In this document: in pieces, positions 46,404-55,310 of the stretch | Layout of the letters: each line of letters begins with the position of its first letter | Numbering within the stretch: the stretch's first letter is position 1 | Assembly (NCBI RefSeq): GCF_003971065.1 | Contig: NZ_RYDV01000008.1 | Span: 1 to 64,000 of the forward strand | Direction: 5' to 3' | DNA: 64,000 nt | Source of the DNA: Candidimonas sp. SYP-B2681 | GTDB lineage: Bacteria > Pseudomonadota > Gammaproteobacteria > Burkholderiales > Burkholderiaceae_B | Notes under the pieces: model-generated | The model's database searches: none | What the model was told of the DNA's origin: nothing | Seen by the model: only the letters and a program-made list of their open reading frames with translations | Program-made: the position numbers and the translations under genes

Positions 46404-47297
46404 ATGTCTACTTTCAATACTATTGGGTTTATTGGCGTCGGTGTAATGGGCGAACCCATATGCCGCCATCTGGCTACCAAAAGCGGTGCACGGGTCATTG
46501 CCCATGACCGCGACAATGCGCCCTTGCAGCGGTTGGCTGAACACAACGTAACGGCCGTATCGCTGGAAACTATCGCTGAGCAGGCGGACATCATTTTCAT
46601 GTCGTTGCCGTCGGGCGAAATCGTGCGAAATGTCATCAGGGGCGATGGCGCCGAGAATAAAGGGTTGCTCGAGCTGTGCCGTTCAGGGCAGCTGATTGTC
46701 GACCTGAGCACGTCGCCGGTCGATCTTAGCCGCGAGCTATCTGCTGAGCTATCGAAAATCGGAGTCGAGTTTGCCGATTCACCCGTAATGCGCACGCGCG
46801 CTGCCGCAGAAGCCGGTACCTTGGCTGTTCCGGTCGGGGCTGACGACGCCATATTCGGCCGAATCGAGCCGCTGTTGAGCACCTTTGCATCAGACGTCGT
46901 GCATGCCGGGGGTGTAGGTGCAGGGCAGGTGGTAAAGATACTGAATAATATGGTTCTTTACGAAACTGTCCTGGCGTTGGCCGAGGCACGCGCCATCGGC
47001 ATACGTGCCGGCGTGGATCCCGACAAGTTATTTTCCGCCCTGTCCGTCGGGTCGGCAGACAGTTTTGCGCTGCGCAACCACGGCATGAAAGCCATTGCTC
47101 CGCAGGTCTTCCCTGAAAAGGCGTTTCCGGTGGTGTATGCGAAGAAAGATCTGCAATACGCTGTAGGCCTGGCCGATCAAGTGGGCGTCGATGCGACGGG
47201 TGCGAAGAACCTGATCGCCTGTTTCGACAAGGCTATCGCGGCAGGCCATGGCGATAAATATGCGCCCGCCATCAGCTTGGTCTTTGAAGGAAAGTAA
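46404..47297 (+). CDS. 3-hydroxyisobutyrate dehydrogenase-like oxidoreductase
   Basis: A 297-residue beta-hydroxyacid dehydrogenase. Rossmann motif 'GFIGVGVMGEP' (8-18), 'IFMSLPSGEIV', 'DLSTSPVDLSRELS', 'DSPVMRTRAAAEAGTL' (the substrate loop) and the catalytic lysine in 'GAGQVVKILNNM'. It would interconvert a beta-hydroxy acid and its semialdehyde with NAD(P). Next to an aldehyde dehydrogenase this resembles the hydroxyacid to semialdehyde to acid steps of catabolism. It lies 57 bases after that gene. Confidence 0.88.
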   Translation: MSTFNTIGFIGVGVMGEPICRHLATKSGARVIAHDRDNAPLQRLAEHNVTAVSLETIAEQADIIFMSLPSGEIVRNVIRGDGAENKGLLELCRSGQLIVDLSTSPVDLSRELSAELSKIGVEFADSPVMRTRAAAEAGTLAVPVGADDAIFGRIEPLLSTFASDVVHAGGVGAGQVVKILNNMVLYETVLALAEARAIGIRAGVDPDKLFSALSVGSADSFALRNHGMKAIAPQVFPEKAFPVVYAKKDLQYAVGLADQVGVDATGAKNLIACFDKAIAAGHGDKYAPAISLVFEGK

Positions 47298-47405
47298 GCC
47301 TGTTATAGCGGCCCGCCGTTCAATCGGCGTGCCCTCGCTTTCAGCGCTGGCGCAACATGGCATAATCGGCCATTGCAATTCATCATTTCAGTGATAGTCC
47401 GCTAT

Positions 47406-48119
47406 ATGAGTCTTACTCCCGCTCAAGGCGACGACGGGGTCGCCGCTGTAGACCGTGCTTTGGCCATCGTCGATGTCATCGCGCACCGCAGTGATCCTAT
47501 TACGCTGGCCGATTTGTCGCGCGCCACTGGATACTATAAAAGTACTCTGCTGCGCCTGATAGCTTCACTGGAAAAGGCCTCTTTGGTTGTCCGTCGCAGC
47601 GATGGGCGTTACGCCTTGGGGCGTTACGCGCACGAATTGGGTCGCTCATACGAGGCCGCCTATCGGCTGACTGAAGTGCTGCTCCCTATTTTGCAAGACC
47701 TTGTTAACCGCGGCACGGAAAGCGCATCGTTTCACGTGTACCACGATGCGCAGTCCCGGGTCTGCCTGCTTCGGGTGGACTCACACCATTCGACGCTGGA
47801 CCGCATCCGCGTCGGCGAGATGTTACCGCTGGACCGCGGCGCGGCTGGCAAGCTTATCAAGGCCTATCACGGCACGGGCCTGGCTCCGTCGACAAAACAT
47901 GTCATTGCTCTTTCCATGGGCGAACGCGATAAAAATTGCGCGGCCGTTGCGAGCCCCGTATTCGGGCTCGACAATGAATTCTGCGGCGCCATCTCGCTGT
48001 CAGGGCCCAAAGAACGTTTTACGCCCGAAGCAGTGGAAAAGATGTCAAAGATGGTGCAGTCTGCGGCAGCGCAAGCCAGCGAATCCCTGGGCGGACGGTG
48101 GCCGCAAGGTAGCCGGTAA
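47406..48119 (+). CDS. IclR-family transcriptional regulator
   Basis: A 237-residue regulator. N-terminal winged helix ('ALAIVDVIAHRSDPITLADLSRATGYYKSTLLRLIASLEKASLVVR') and C-terminal effector-binding domain ('SASFHVYHDAQSRVCLLRVDS', 'LPLDRGAAGKLIKAY', 'VFGLDNEFCGAISLSGP'). The start is ATG 47406; the open frame 33 bases upstream begins with a weaker TTG. IclR proteins bind palindromes in promoters of catabolic genes and respond to a metabolite. It probably controls the neighbouring dehydrogenase cluster, the Bug gene or the lactonase-like gene. Confidence 0.9.
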   Translation: MSLTPAQGDDGVAAVDRALAIVDVIAHRSDPITLADLSRATGYYKSTLLRLIASLEKASLVVRRSDGRYALGRYAHELGRSYEAAYRLTEVLLPILQDLVNRGTESASFHVYHDAQSRVCLLRVDSHHSTLDRIRVGEMLPLDRGAAGKLIKAYHGTGLAPSTKHVIALSMGERDKNCAAVASPVFGLDNEFCGAISLSGPKERFTPEAVEKMSKMVQSAAAQASESLGGRWPQGSR

Positions 48120-48155
48120 TCCTTATTGACTGCGTATTCGACCCGTGCGAACTGC

Positions 48156-48190
48156 AACGCCTGCCTCCCTAACGGAAAGCAGGCGTTTTT
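48156..48190 (+). terminator. Rho-independent terminator after the IclR gene
   Basis: Arms AACGCCTGC (48156-48164) and GCAGGCGTT (48179-48187) enclose a 14-base loop, followed by TTT. It lies 37 bases after the stop of the IclR gene. Confidence 0.85.
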
Positions 48191-48297
48191 GATTTATTCC
48201 ATTTCTGGATCAAACGTGGACTTTGTCGACTTCGCGTCCCTTACGCCGGCAATGTCTGCGCTTCGTCTTCGCGTTGACGGTTGGTCTTAAAACGGAA

Positions 48298-49623
48298 TTA
48301 GTCCACGGTTTTCAGGATATCGCCGATCTTCTGGAAGATTTCGTGAATTTGGGTCTCTTCTATGATCAAGGGTGGCGAGACTGCCAGAATGTCTCCGGTG
48401 TAACGCACCATCAGACCCTGGTCAAAGCATTTTTTGAAGACTTCAGCAGCTCGCGCACCGGGCGCGTTGGGCCGCGGTGCGAGCTCTATGCCGGCAACCA
48501 GGCCAAGATTACGCACGTCTATGACGTGGCGGCCGCTTTCTAGCTGGTGAGCTGCCTCTTCGAAGCTTGGCGAAAGCGTCCTGGCGCGCTGGAACAATTG
48601 CTCGCGTTCATAGATCTCGAGCGTGGCCATAATAGCCGCGGTGGCCAACGGGTGGGCTGAATACGTGTAGCCGTGGAAAAACTCGATGCCGCTTGACGCC
48701 GCTTCCAGGATGGCGTCGTGAACCTGGCGTTTGACGGCGACCGCGCCAGCCGGAACGGCGGCGTTGCTGATCCCTTTGGCCAGGGCCATCAGGTCAGGCG
48801 TTACTCCAAAATATTCGCTGGCGGTCGCAGCACCCAGACGGCCAAAGCCAGTAATGACCTCGTCGAATATCAGTAGAATGCCGTGCTTTTCAGTAATGGC
48901 GCGCAACTTTTGTAGATAGCCTTTGGGAGGAACCAGCACGCCCGTGGAACCGGCCAGCGGTTCTACGATAACGGCCGCAATGGTGGACGCGTCATGCAGG
49001 GCGATGATGCGTTCGAGTTCGTCGGCAAAGTGCTCTCCCCAGGCGGGTTGACCGCGCGTATTGGCATTTTTCGATAAATCATGGGTGTGCGGCAGGTGGT
49101 CGACGTTGGGCAGGAGCGCACCAGAGAACGTTTTGCGGTTGGGCGATATGCCACCCACCGAGATCCCGCCGAAGCCTACGCCATGGTAGCCGCGTTCCCG
49201 CCCAATAAGTCGGGTGCGCTGGCCTTCGCCGCGTGCCCGATGGTAGGCGATGGCGATTTTCAGCGCCGTGTCGACCGATTCGGATCCTGAATTCGTGAAA
49301 AAAATGCGGTCCATTCCCGCCGGCATCATTTTGGCGACAGCAGTCGCAGCACGAAAGGAGTCGCTGTGACCCAATTGGAAGCTAGGCGCGTAGTCGAGCT
49401 CTGCGGCCTGGCGGGAAATGGCCTCGATGATTTCCTTGCGCCCGTGCCCGGCATTCACGCACCACAGTCCGGCGGTGCCATCCAGCACTTGTTCTCCGGC
49501 AACCGTGGTGTAGTACATGCCTTTGGCCTTGGCAAGAAGGCGCGGCTGTTCTTTGAATTGGCGATTCGCCGTGAAAGGCATCCACAGATTGGACAGGTCG
49601 GGAATGCTGGCTTGACTGGACAT
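48298..49623 (-). CDS. Class III omega-aminotransferase
   Basis: A 441-residue PLP enzyme similar to beta-alanine/omega-amino acid:pyruvate aminotransferases. Seen: 'LWMPFTANRQFK' at the start, 'GTAGLWCVNAGH', 'FFTNSGSESVDTALKIA', 'RERGYHGVGFGGISVGG', 'IFDEVITGFGRLG' with D254, PLP lysine K283 in 'LAKGISNAAVP', and 'FHGYTYSAHP'. The start at 49623 is supported by GAGGTAATC upstream. It would transfer the amino group of an omega-amino acid to pyruvate, giving a semialdehyde for a dehydrogenase. Divergent from the MocR-type regulator, which probably controls it. Confidence 0.9.
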   Translation of the reverse strand: MSSQASIPDLSNLWMPFTANRQFKEQPRLLAKAKGMYYTTVAGEQVLDGTAGLWCVNAGHGRKEIIEAISRQAAELDYAPSFQLGHSDSFRAATAVAKMMPAGMDRIFFTNSGSESVDTALKIAIAYHRARGEGQRTRLIGRERGYHGVGFGGISVGGISPNRKTFSGALLPNVDHLPHTHDLSKNANTRGQPAWGEHFADELERIIALHDASTIAAVIVEPLAGSTGVLVPPKGYLQKLRAITEKHGILLIFDEVITGFGRLGAATASEYFGVTPDLMALAKGISNAAVPAGAVAVKRQVHDAILEAASSGIEFFHGYTYSAHPLATAAIMATLEIYEREQLFQRARTLSPSFEEAAHQLESGRHVIDVRNLGLVAGIELAPRPNAPGARAAEVFKKCFDQGLMVRYTGDILAVSPPLIIEETQIHEIFQKIGDILKTVD

Positions 49624-49697
49624 GATTACCTCGATGAGCAAATAACGGAAATAAAGCCGATCAGCTATTCTCGTCGTGCCAGGCGGCTTATCAAATA

Positions 49698-49749
49698 TAC
49701 AGTTAATCAAAAAATTTATAACCGTATTGGAGGTATAAACCTAACTGTA
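49698..49749. promoter_or_regulatory. Inverted repeat between aminotransferase and MocR-type genes
   Basis: TACAGTTA (49698-49705) and TAACTGTA (49742-49749) are perfect 8-base inverted repeats 36 bases apart, in an AT-rich divergent promoter region. A second near-repeat (TTATAACC and GGTATAA) lies between. MocR/GntR-type regulators bind widely spaced half sites, so this is a likely autoregulatory operator. The 36-base loop makes a simple RNA hairpin unlikely. Confidence 0.5.
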
Positions 49750-49768
49750 AAGAAAAGGAGGCCCGAGG

Positions 49769-51190
49769 GTGAAATTTTTCGAACCTGTACGAGACCGAAC
49801 CAATGCGAGTCCGTTGGTAGAGCAGACCGTCGCCGCAGTCGAACATGCGATCAGGCAACAAGCCTTGCGGCCGGGAATGGCTGTGCCCTCGGTCCGGCAG
49901 TTCGCGAAAACACACGGCTTGAGCACGTTCACGGTATCGGCCGCTTATAACAGGCTGGTCGCTCAGGGCTGGCTCACCGCGCGCCCGGGATCCGGCTATC
50001 GAGTGGCGGTGCCGATCAGGCCCGAGCCAATGGCGTCGACGCCGCCAAGCTGGAAGCCGCCCCAATTGGGCGCGGCCTGGCTGCTATCCGACGTGTTCGC
50101 GGACCATTCGATTCCTATCAAGTCCGGCTGCGGCTGGTTACCATCCGAATGGCTTCATGAAACAGGTTTGGAACAGGCTCTGCGGCACGCGGCAAAAGCC
50201 GCCGCCAGCCAGGTAGCAGGCTATGGGCACCCCTATGGCTATTTTCCTTTACGTGAGCATCTGGTTCACGATCTTGAACGCCACGGCTTGGCCCTCGACG
50301 TCGATCAAGTGCTGCTGACGCAGGGAGCCACACAAGGCCTGGACATCGTGGTGCGCACTTTGCTCCGCCCCGGCGATGTGGTCGTCGTTGAACTGCCTTG
50401 CTATGCCAATCTTTTGCAAACCTTGCGCTTGGCCGGTCTTACGGTGGTGGGCGTACCGCGCAATGAAGAAGGCTTATGCCTGCCTACATTGCAACGCGTC
50501 GCCCAAACCCATTCGGTGAAAGCCCTATTTCTGAATACCGTGTTGCACAACCCTACCGGCACAAGCCTTAGCATGGCAAACGCATTTCGCGTTCTGCAGC
50601 TTGCTGAAGAGCACGATTTCTGGGTGATCGAGGACGATGTGTCGCGCGATCTGCTGCCCGGTATAGGCCCCATGTTGGTTGCGCTGGCAGGTACCGATCG
50701 GGTGGTTTACGTGTCCGGGTTCTCTAAGAGCATCGCGCCCTCTATGCGGGTCGGCTACATCGTGTCGTCACCAGAAATGCTCAAGGCGTTTGCCCACACC
50801 AAAATGACCATAGGGCTTACTACTCCTGAAATCATGGAGCGAACGGTCTATCAGATTCTGCGTCTGGGACGACACCGTACACATCTGCAACGAGTACAAG
50901 ACCGTCTACGCCAAGCCCACGACGAGGTCACCGACCTGTTGGACCACCACGGTTTCGAAGTGCTTTGCCGGCCGCGCGCTGGATTGTTTTTATGGGCTCG
51001 CCCAAGGCATGTTTGGAGCGAAATAGGCACTGTGCGGCTGGCCGAAAACGCGTTGCAACACGGTATCTGGCTGGCTCCCGGATCGTACTTTTATCCGGAG
51101 CAGACAGAACAAGGGTGGCTCAGGTTCAACGTGGCGTACTCCTTGCATCCCGGCCTGTGGAGGTTCATGCGAAAAATGGGCAGTGAGTGA
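49769..51190 (+). CDS. MocR-type regulator (GntR helix-turn-helix plus aminotransferase domain)
   Basis: A 473-residue protein. Residues 1-70 form a GntR winged helix ('ALRPGMAVPSVRQFAKTHGLSTFTVSAAYNRLVAQGWL'), and 90-470 a fold-type I aminotransferase domain with PLP lysine K320 in 'SGFSKSIAP', 'EDDVSRDL' and 'RVGYIVSS'. Such MocR proteins use PLP as sensor and usually activate a divergent gene, here the omega-aminotransferase. The start is GTG 49769 behind AAGGAGG. It could also be close to PdxR, but no pyridoxal synthesis genes are near. Confidence 0.88.
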   Translation: MKFFEPVRDRTNASPLVEQTVAAVEHAIRQQALRPGMAVPSVRQFAKTHGLSTFTVSAAYNRLVAQGWLTARPGSGYRVAVPIRPEPMASTPPSWKPPQLGAAWLLSDVFADHSIPIKSGCGWLPSEWLHETGLEQALRHAAKAAASQVAGYGHPYGYFPLREHLVHDLERHGLALDVDQVLLTQGATQGLDIVVRTLLRPGDVVVVELPCYANLLQTLRLAGLTVVGVPRNEEGLCLPTLQRVAQTHSVKALFLNTVLHNPTGTSLSMANAFRVLQLAEEHDFWVIEDDVSRDLLPGIGPMLVALAGTDRVVYVSGFSKSIAPSMRVGYIVSSPEMLKAFAHTKMTIGLTTPEIMERTVYQILRLGRHRTHLQRVQDRLRQAHDEVTDLLDHHGFEVLCRPRAGLFLWARPRHVWSEIGTVRLAENALQHGIWLAPGSYFYPEQTEQGWLRFNVAYSLHPGLWRFMRKMGSE

Positions 51191-51234
51191 GCTATTTGGG
51201 TAAACCCTCTAGGTATTTTCCCTAAGTCATTGAA

Positions 51235-51254
51235 ATGGAACAGTAATATTCCAT
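51235..51254. promoter_or_regulatory. Palindrome upstream of the Liv-type operon
   Basis: ATGGAA and TTCCAT (6-bp arms, 8-base spacer) lie 170 bases before the binding protein start. TGGAA/TTCCA half sites are typical of IclR-type operators, though the spacer is longer than in the classical site. It may control the transporter operon. Confidence 0.4.
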
Positions 51255-51423
51255 CACAGTTAGTCCGATACGGCTCTGTACAGTTGTAATATTTCGCATA
51301 ACTGTATATTTGCGTGCGTTGTCGCATCGTTCAGAATTGCGTGACCTCCTTTTCTTACACTGAGAAAAGAGCATATGGCCGGACAACCGGACACACTCAA
51401 AAAGCTTGAATGGAGCCTCACAA

Positions 51424-52630
51424 ATGAACAGACGCGACGCATTGAAAATGGGCGTTTTGGCCTCGATAGCTACTCCGCTCTTTACCCGGCCGGCCTTCGC
51501 CGCCGATAGCAGTCCCATTCTGTTTGGTTGTCCGAATCCTATGTCCGGGCCGTTTGCTGCCAATGGCAAGTATGCAGCCATGGGAATGCAGCTGATTATT
51601 GAACAGACCAAAACGGCTATTGGACGACCTCTTGCGTACAAGGTGCTCGATTCTCAGGGCAAGCCCGCCACTGCCATACGTCAGGTGCAGGATTTATTCC
51701 AGCAGGAAAAAGCCAGGTTCTTTGCTGGCGGCATTCTTTCGTCGGAAGCCCTAGCCATGGGCAAGACTATAGATAAGCTCGGCGGCGTATTTGTGACGAC
51801 GGCGGGCGCCGACGAGATTACTGGCAAGGATTGCAACCGCGGCACGTTTCGGTGGACTACGCCGACCTACGGTGCCGTTCGGGAGACTGTTGGGCCGATC
51901 ATCAAGGCACATCCTAAGGCCAAACGTTGGTACACGATTACACCGCAGTATGTCTTCGGCGAGGGCCTGCTCGACGCGACCAAAAATATATTGAAGGAAA
52001 ACAATCTTGAGCATGTCGGCAATAGCTACCATTCCCTTGACGAACGCGAATTCAGCGGTTACCTGACTAACGCCATGGCAGCCAAGCCTGACGTGCTGGT
52101 ATTGCTGAACTTCGGCTCGCAAAGCTCTGAAACCTTACGCCAGGCAGTCAGCTTCGGCATGAAAACCAACACCATAATTTTATTGGCGTGGGCATCTGGC
52201 CTAGAGCAGTTCGAGTCACTTGGCGCCGACTTATGTGAAGGCATTTACTTTGGAGTCCAGTACTGGCACAGCATTGATTCTCCGTTGAACCGTATTCTGG
52301 TCGAACAGACTCGCGCGAAGTTCAATTCGAATCCCAATTACAGCCTGGCAGGCGCTTACATCATCACCAAGATGATGCTCGACGGTATCGCGAAGGCGAA
52401 TACCACCGATACTGCAAAAGTCATTGCCGCGATGGAAGGGACTCAGTTCGATGGGCTTACTGGTTCAGAGCTGGTGCGTAAAGACGACCATCAAGTCATC
52501 AAGAATTATTACCTGCTGAAAGGGAAAGCCAAAGCCAGCATGAAAGACAAGGACGACTACTGCGACATCGTGCACGGGGGGTCAATCTTATCTTTCCGCG
52601 GCAGATGCTGGGTGCAAGATGAACACATAA
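51424..52630 (+). pseudogene. Amino-acid-type ABC binding protein with frameshift
   Basis: The gene codes a Liv-type substrate-binding protein of about 401 residues. The signal is Tat-like ('MNRRDALKMGVLASIATPLF', cleaved near 'AFA'); then 'SPILFGCPNPMSGPFAANGKYAAMG', 'AGADEITGKDCNRGTFRW' and so on. The frame is intact to 'YCDIVHGG' and then, at six G bases (52576-52581), runs off into the next gene. Removing one G restores 'QSYLSAADAGCKMNT' and a stop at 52628-52630, the normal family ending ('GCK'). So it is either a phase-variable or mutated gene, or a sequencing error in a homopolymer. As sequenced the frame continues to 52815, over the livH start. First gene of the transporter operon. 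Confidence 0.75.
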
Positions 52631-52708
52631 GCACCTGTTTTTGCAGGTCGGCCTTGCGGCGGATCTGCGTTGCCCCTATCACCTTGACGATCATGACCGG
52701 CTTCAACT

Positions 52709-53569
52709 ATGAATCTTTATGTTTTGCAGGTGATCAACGGCATAGGCATAGGAATGCTTTATTTCCTGCTTGCCGTAGGTCTTTCCATTGTGTTCGGCTT
52801 GCTCCGCTTCGTTAACTTTGCGCACGGTGCCTTCTATCTGTTTGGTGCCTATACCTGCTATCAGGCAATACAGTGGGGACTGAATTTTTGGGTGGTCTTG
52901 GCAATTGGGCCGGTGTTGGTCGGATTCACAGCGTGGTTAATTGAACGGACGGTTCTGCGTAAGGTCTACAACTTACCGCACGAATATCACATTTTGTTCA
53001 CGCTAGGCCTGGCTATGGTTATTCAAGAGCTGGTGATTCTGGTGTGGGGTCCTGTGGGCGTAAACGTAGCGCCTCCCAACGTACTGAACGGCGTCGTTAT
53101 TTGGGGCGATTTCATCTACCCGAAGTATCGTTTGTTTCTTATAAGCCTGACGTCATTCATCGCACTGCTTATCTGGCTCTTGTTGGAAAAAACCCGTTTG
53201 GGCAGCATTGTGCGTGCCGGTAGCGAATCGCCGGAGATGGTCACTCTGCTTAGCATCAATGTGTATAAGATTTTTGGTCTTACTTTTGCTCTGGGGGCGG
53301 CAACGGCGGGCCTGGCCGGGGTATTGGCAGCTCCGCTGCGCGGGGTTGAACCTTTCATGGGTATTGAAGCTCTTGCTATCGCGTTTGTCGTCGTAGTCAT
53401 CGGTGGGATGGGCAGCTTTTCCGGCGCCTTGCTTGGGGGACTTTTGGTGGGAGTCGTGCAAAGCGTCATGAGCACCATGTGGCCACAGGGTGCAAGTCTG
53501 ATGATCTACGTATCAATGGCTCTGGTTCTTCTTATAAGGCCCAATGGCTTGATGGGGAGAGCGCAATGA
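52709..53569 (+). CDS. livH: Branched-chain amino-acid-type ABC permease LivH
   Basis: A 286-residue inner-membrane permease with about eight helices. 'MNLYVLQVINGIGIGMLYFLLAVGLS', 'FGLLRFVNFAHGAFYLFGAY' and 'GGMGSFSGALLGGLLVGVVQS' are typical of LivH. With LivM it forms the channel for an amino acid, amide or urea-type substrate. The start ATG 52709 has a weak ribosome site and is translated within the frameshifted end of the binding protein gene. It overlaps livM by 4 bases (ATGA). The symbol marks the family, not a proven substrate. Confidence 0.88.
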   Translation: MNLYVLQVINGIGIGMLYFLLAVGLSIVFGLLRFVNFAHGAFYLFGAYTCYQAIQWGLNFWVVLAIGPVLVGFTAWLIERTVLRKVYNLPHEYHILFTLGLAMVIQELVILVWGPVGVNVAPPNVLNGVVIWGDFIYPKYRLFLISLTSFIALLIWLLLEKTRLGSIVRAGSESPEMVTLLSINVYKIFGLTFALGAATAGLAGVLAAPLRGVEPFMGIEALAIAFVVVVIGGMGSFSGALLGGLLVGVVQSVMSTMWPQGASLMIYVSMALVLLIRPNGLMGRAQ

Positions 53570-54549
53570 AGCGAATTCATACACATCGATACCTGCTTCT
53601 TTCTTTACTCCTTATTCTGGTTATACCCGTCTTTGTCGATTCTGGTTCTTTGGCCTCCGAAGTGCTTATCTTCGGTCTGGCCGCGCTTGGCTGCAATTTG
53701 CTGCTGGGCTATACGGGCCTGCTCTCCTTTGGCCAGGGTATATTTTTTGGTAGTGGCAGCTATATGTTGGGCATCTTGCTTACGCGCAGTGATTTGCCCA
53801 TGCCGCTAGTTCTCCTGATCAGCCTTATTGTCGGGGCAGCAGTAGCGGGTATGGTGGGCTGGCTGGCAATTCGGCAAAAAGGGGTTTACTTCGTGATGCT
53901 GACGCTGGCGCTGGCCCAGATGTTTTACTTCCTTGCCTATACAACGCCGGAATGGACCGGCGGCGATAATGGTTTGCTTGATATCCCCACCATGCCGTTG
54001 TCGATACTCGGGTACGTGATTTTTCCTAACGATACGCCCTGGCAGTACTACCTTTTCGTTGCCCTTATTTTCCTGCTGGTCTTCTGGGCGATGCAGCGCG
54101 TGGTCGATTCCGTTTTTGGTCGGACCTTATTGGCAATACGCGACAACCCGTCTAGGGCCACAGCGCTGGGTTACGACATTGTGCATTTCAAGCTGCTTGC
54201 CTTCATGATCTCGGGCGCGGTAACGGCGCTGGCTGGTGCGCTTTACGCCATGATGACAGGCATAGCGCCATTGACCAGCATCAATTACCACATGAGTGAA
54301 ATCATCCTGATGATTACTGTTATCGGGGGCACGGGTAACCTGTTTGCATCGCTGCTCGGTGCTGCGTTCTACGTCATTGTTTCTGATTGGTTGTCGGATC
54401 TCTGGCCTCGCTGGCTGCTGCTTTTTGGATTCTTGCTGATGGGTGTCAGCCTGTATATGCAGGGCGGTATATGGGGGGCGTGCAAATTGTTGGCCGGTAG
54501 GTTGATCCGCAAGGAGTCTCCCGTTGCTCCGCAAGAGGAGCGCCCATGA
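53566..54549 (+). CDS. livM: Branched-chain amino-acid-type ABC permease LivM
   Basis: A 327-residue permease with about ten hydrophobic helices. 'LGYTGLLSFGQGIFFGSGSYMLG' and 'IRDNPSRATALGYDIVHFKLLAFMISG' are family signatures. The start ATG 53566 overlaps the livH stop; an upstream frame extension belongs to livH. Partner of LivH, with LivG and LivF as ATPases. It overlaps livG by 4 bases. Confidence 0.88.
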   Translation: MKRIHTHRYLLLSLLLILVIPVFVDSGSLASEVLIFGLAALGCNLLLGYTGLLSFGQGIFFGSGSYMLGILLTRSDLPMPLVLLISLIVGAAVAGMVGWLAIRQKGVYFVMLTLALAQMFYFLAYTTPEWTGGDNGLLDIPTMPLSILGYVIFPNDTPWQYYLFVALIFLLVFWAMQRVVDSVFGRTLLAIRDNPSRATALGYDIVHFKLLAFMISGAVTALAGALYAMMTGIAPLTSINYHMSEIILMITVIGGTGNLFASLLGAAFYVIVSDWLSDLWPRWLLLFGFLLMGVSLYMQGGIWGACKLLAGRLIRKESPVAPQEERP

Positions 54550-55310
54550 CGACTCCTATCCTGAACGCGAAAAATATTGTGAAGCGCTATGGGAAATTTC
54601 AGGCCTTGTCTGGCGTAGACCTATGCGTACAAGCTAAAACAGTGCACTCGGTGATCGGGCCCAATGGTGCCGGGAAAACCACTCTTTTTCATACGCTGAC
54701 CGGTACGGTGCCGATCACTGCCGGGTCCATTGTCTTTAACGGGCTGGACGTCTGCCACATGCCCGACCACAAACGGGTGCAGTTGGGCATGGCGCGGTCT
54801 TTTCAAGTGACTTCCCTGTTTCCCAGCCTTACGGTGGGGGAAAACTTGCGACTGGCTGCTCAGGGTATACAGCCGCGGCATGCTCTGCGTTTTTGGGCCT
54901 TGCCTCGACCGCAGGCATCACAGCTGGAGATCATCGAATCGATTCTTGCCAGATTGGGTCTGACGCACTGCATCGACAAGTTAAGCAGCGAGCTGTCTCA
55001 TGGACAGCAACGCCGGCTCGAAGTCGGCATGGCGTTGGCTGCGAAGCCGAAAATCATTTTTCTCGACGAACCGACATCAGGCATGGGTATCGATGATATC
55101 GATGCGATGAAGGCCATCATTCACGGTTTGCGCCAAGATCTCACGGTGGTACTTATCGAACACAATATGGGGATTGTCATGGATATCTCCGACACTATCA
55201 CGGTGATGCAATTGGGCACTGTGCTGGTCGAAGGGCCGCCTGCGGCGGTGAAAGCCGACGCACGCGTCAAGCAGGCTTACCTCGGCAATATGATCACAGG
55301 CGGTGCTTGA
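54546..55310 (+). CDS. livG: ABC transporter ATPase LivG
   Basis: A 254-residue ATPase. Walker A 'GPNGAGKT' (38-45), signature 'LSHGQQRRLEVGMAL', Walker B 'IIFLDEPTSGM', and the LivG-type 'IEHNMGIVMDISD'. It powers import by LivH-LivM. It overlaps livM (ATGA) and livF (TGATG). Confidence 0.92.
   Translation: MTTPILNAKNIVKRYGKFQALSGVDLCVQAKTVHSVIGPNGAGKTTLFHTLTGTVPITAGSIVFNGLDVCHMPDHKRVQLGMARSFQVTSLFPSLTVGENLRLAAQGIQPRHALRFWALPRPQASQLEIIESILARLGLTHCIDKLSSELSHGQQRRLEVGMALAAKPKIIFLDEPTSGMGIDDIDAMKAIIHGLRQDLTVVLIEHNMGIVMDISDTITVMQLGTVLVEGPPAAVKADARVKQAYLGNMITGGA

Noticed and set aside
52631-52815. Extra C-terminal 60 residues of the transporter binding protein
   Set aside because: They appear only because of the frameshift at the G tract, overlap livH in another frame, and are unlike the family end.
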